This document shows, piece by piece, positions 61,334-64,000 of a DNA stretch of 64,000 bases. Position numbers and translations under genes: made by a program. Source of the stretch: Blasia pusilla (lineage: Eukaryota > Marchantiophyta > Marchantiopsida > Blasiales); the NCBI GenBank assembly GCA_050084515.1, contig CM114273.1, positions 6,572,001 through 6,636,000 on the forward strand, given 5' to 3'. How positions within the stretch are numbered: the stretch's first letter is position 1; each line of letters begins with the position of its first letter. Below the pieces are notes generated by a model. It was given only the letters and a program-made list of their open reading frames with translations. It was not told the origin of the DNA and ran no database searches.

Positions 61334-61789
61334 ACCACCTCCCTAGCTGGTAGTTGGGCCCCCCTTACTCCAAATAGCACACACATATGTCCCTGACAAT
61401 ATCTCCTATCCTATGACAAGAAGCATCGGTGCCGTCATCCCCGCAACATTGCCACACTGCAGCAACCCGTCGTGTTGATCCCTACGAAGAGATCTAACAC
61501 TCTCTTACCCTGCTCCAAATAGAGACACGGCTCCATGCTTGCCTCACGAGCTCATCTACACTCCACGCATCTCAACACTGGTCCCCAACAACAATAAAGA
61601 AGCTTTACTCCATGGGAAGCTAGAGACATCCACCCTGGCATGTCTCTCCGTGGGACTATTCGCTACGGGAATGTCCTCCACATGTGTGTTTCTCTCCCCG
61701 AATCCCCCTCATCAGCAAACACTACTTATGAATGTTGCCAACGTGATCACCATAGCCTCACGTGGTTGACCACCACTACTCCTTGCAAA

Positions 61790-62206
61790 TTACATAGGTA
61801 GATGGCTCATCCATCCATCACCTAATCGCCACTCTGGCTGATAAGAATCCATCTCCTCCCAAAAATCAAGAATGAACCCAAGGGGATACAATTTTGTACT
61901 CCCTACCAACACATCATATGACTCTGTAGGTGTCATAATTGCCTCAGTGCGCACCATCGCACTAGCTGACTCATGCTTTGGCTGGAGTCTAATCACTAAC
62001 TCATGTCGAGTCATCTATTGCTTGGGTGATACGCCCCCAATAGAGGTTTGTATCTAAAAGGGACAACATTCGATGTCGCCTTTCCGTAAGCCCAACGCCA
62101 AACACACTGCCTTCCCTAACATCAAGGGATGCGCTCCCGAATCAAGTAGGACGCGTTGCGGATGGTACGCTATACTTGTGGGACTAACCAAGCAAAACAC
62201 TCATGC
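61790..62206 (-). pseudogene. Retropepsin-like protease, copy D (active-site DSG intact)
   Basis: Minus-strand translation gives QRVLLDSGAHPLMLGKAV with the catalytic Asp-Ser-Gly intact near 62130-62150. Then come KHESASAMVRTEAIMTPTES, YDVLVGS and LDFWEEMDSYQPEW. One TAG follows CCPF and another precedes MTRHELV. This copy supplies the reference for the mutated protease of copy A. Confidence 0.83.
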
Positions 62207-62542
62207 TCAATTATCCAACAACACCACACCTGGTGTGATCATAGCTCGCTCTATCGCTGGCCTAGCTGGCATATCTACCAACTTTGCTGTCATCGCATGC
62301 CATGACTCATTGGGGAATGTCCCGAGCACCTGCTTCGAGGGAAAGTCCACCGTCTCCTCAAATACCTCCAAATGAGAGGAAATCACCTCTCCACGCTCAC
62401 ACAACATGGCGGCCAGCCGGAACACCTCCGTTGGTCCAACTCCTAATGTCGCCAACTCCATGGCAAAAAAAAAAGGAGTTTGGCTCATCCTAGTGGCCAC
62501 CTCCAACAACATGGTCGACACTCGCTCCTCCCGAGCCCGCAT
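62207..62542 (-). pseudogene. Conserved gag-protease linker, copy D
   Basis: An open stretch that aligns with 460-800 of copy A (ELATLGVGPTEVFRLAAMLCE against MTLGGTPVEAFGLAASLCE, and RPAIERAMITPGVVLLDN at the end). No named domain; see the copy A entry. Confidence 0.7.
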
Positions 62543-64000
62543 AGAAGTCGTCTCTCCAACTCCTCATTACGTCGACCCACCTCCCTCACCCGTGGGTACT
62601 ACCGGTCATTACGGCACCATCGACGGTGTATGAAGTGCCTCCAAAAATATGAACAACTAGGGAACCCATACCTGCTGCCCATTGGTCCCCTCCTATGGGT
62701 CAATCTCCATCCCACATCTGAGTGGCTTGGTCACTCTCGCAGCACCCGAGTCACCACCGCAACAGCCTCAACCTGAGCCGCACTGCACATAAACCTCAAC
62801 CCCGTATAGTCCTCCCCCATATCCTGATAAGTCGTGGAGGCTGGAGCCACACTAGCTACTCTCGGCTATGTGTCTATCGCCGGCTGCATCATCGTCATGG
62901 CAGTAATCCTATGCTCCAACTGATCAATGCGCGTAAGGAGCATTGCATCGAGTGCACGTCCTACACCTCTTATGATTGGTGATGGCACTCTACCACCAAA
63001 ATCATCCACCACTCAATCTCCACAAACTCTCTCACCCCCAAGTCCTATGTCTGCCTCTCGACGTACCTCAAGGCGAAGATCATAACACGTGTCCCTAGTG
63101 TGACCATATCAATGACAATGATTACACTACAAGTGTGGTCGAGCCATCCTCTATGGCTCTTGAGCAATGGGAGGTGTCCGTTGGCCCTCTCCCATGATGT
63201 GGGCAGTCCCTCTGCCTATGTGGCCCACCACATGTCCAACAAGCCAAGTCTGGCCCTGCTAGGAGACACATGTTGGTACGGGCCGTTGTCTCATCGGCTT
63301 ACGATACCCTCCCTGCTCTTTAGGCCAACTGGCTTGCTCCCGTGGTATTGGTGTATGATGGGGCACCTATGGGTCTACTCCTACTCGTCGATCCATCAAA
63401 TCTCGCTGAAAACCTGTGGTCACCACCTGGTCCTCACTCATGTTGAGCTCTATCCGTTCAGAAAACTCGAAGACCACCTTCAATGTGGGCTTCGCCGTGT
63501 GAAGTGAAATCGCATCCCAAACTCCTTCATAGCTCCTCGTCCAACACCTCAAACCAATTTTGCAATGATTGCGCATCAATAACCCCATATTTGGCAATGA
63601 TCAACCGTCGCATGCACGTGAACGCCTCCCTCATACTCTCACCTGATCTCTGTTGAAAATCATGTACACTCTTCAACTTTTCGGTCCGCATGTCGTGATA
63701 GATCCTCCCCAATTGTCAAAAGAACTTCATTGTAGGAGTGAAACTTAGTGGTCCTCTACCACGAGAGGTCTCTACCACCTCACCACTCTCACTGCCATCC
63801 TCTCCATCGAGTCCACGAGCTGATGGTGAAGGTCTCTCCGATCTTACTATCATACGCCTCGCGGCCACCAGTGGACACATACCATGGAGCCCAATACACC
63901 CTCCACACATCGATCTCTACAAAGTATACATATGGCAACTCCATTTAATCATCCATCGGCGGATCCTCCAAGTGCTGAACAACCACTTTCATACCGTAAA
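62543..64000 (-). pseudogene. Gypsy gag with two CCHC zinc knuckles, copy D, partial at window end
   Basis: The gag core (TEKLKSVHDFQQRSGESMRE, about 63690-63620) is followed by zinc knuckle one, CWTCGGPHRQRDC (63241-63203). Knuckle two is CNHCH-stop-YGHTRDTC (63126-63085), with a TGA inside. Several other stops are present. The start of gag may lie near 63900, but the frame is not secure. Knuckles bind element RNA for packaging. Confidence 0.8.

Larger units (their letters stand above)
60612..64000 (-). mobile_element. Gypsy copy D, inverted: gag, protease and terminal repeats, interior deleted
   Basis: Minus-strand order is gag (from 64000), linker, protease (to 61790), a short pre-methyltransferase piece (to about 61450), polypurine tract, repeat (61333-61196), leader (61195-60701) and second repeat (60700-60612, truncated). 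Methyltransferase, RT, RNase H, integrase and PHD have been deleted. It adjoins and truncates remnant C2, which points the other way. Its 5' LTR lies outside the window. Confidence 0.85.

Overview
This is a repeat-rich nuclear window from a plant, most likely a non-flowering land plant or a close streptophyte alga. The call rests on two ordinary intron-containing plant-type genes (an A-type cytochrome P450 and a plant CK1-like kinase with 14 coding exons) set among decayed LTR retrotransposons, LINE pieces and a Helitron helicase remnant. I cannot name the species. No rRNA, tRNA, CRISPR or bacterial-type operon was recognised.

Layout. 1-6448: Ty3/gypsy copy A (+), with gag tail, protease, a DNMT3-like cytosine-5 DNA methyltransferase, RT, RNase H, integrase, PHD finger, then a 126-bp repeat / 513-bp segment / second 97-bp repeat copy. 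6452-6860: Helitron-type PIF1 helicase tail. 7748-10032: three-exon P450 (+). 11815-13925: arrays of about 27-bp palindromes around a 466-codon ORF with a degenerate SWIM-like end. 14150-16319: truncated Ty1/copia element (-); 16932-17362: solo LTR of the same family in the opposite orientation, with a target-site duplication. 18404-26423: gypsy copy B (+) in two pieces (leader/gag, then RT-RNase H-integrase-PHD-repeats), separated by a duplicated palindrome-bearing block. 28350-29440: gypsy remnant E. 29441-30488, 33988-34360, 52405-53436 and 54395-55409: members of a 1-kb LTR family. 31818-33960 and 51466-52109: LINE copies. 39134-47366: the CK1 kinase gene (-), with its promoter side at 47.4-48.5 kb. 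57840-60611: gypsy remnants C (+), ended at 60611 by gypsy copy D (-), which runs off the window at 64000.

How the parts relate. The two host genes are independent: a membrane-anchored monooxygenase and a signalling kinase. The striking component is the gypsy family. Comparing copies A-E gives the order gag (two CCHC knuckles in D) - conserved linker - retropepsin - DNMT3-like methyltransferase - RT - RNase H - integrase - PHD finger. It therefore carries both a potential DNA-methylation writer and a potential histone-tail reader. Every copy here is broken, mainly by C-to-T or G-to-A changes (often CAG to TAG). The intact family structure is therefore inferred by comparing copies.
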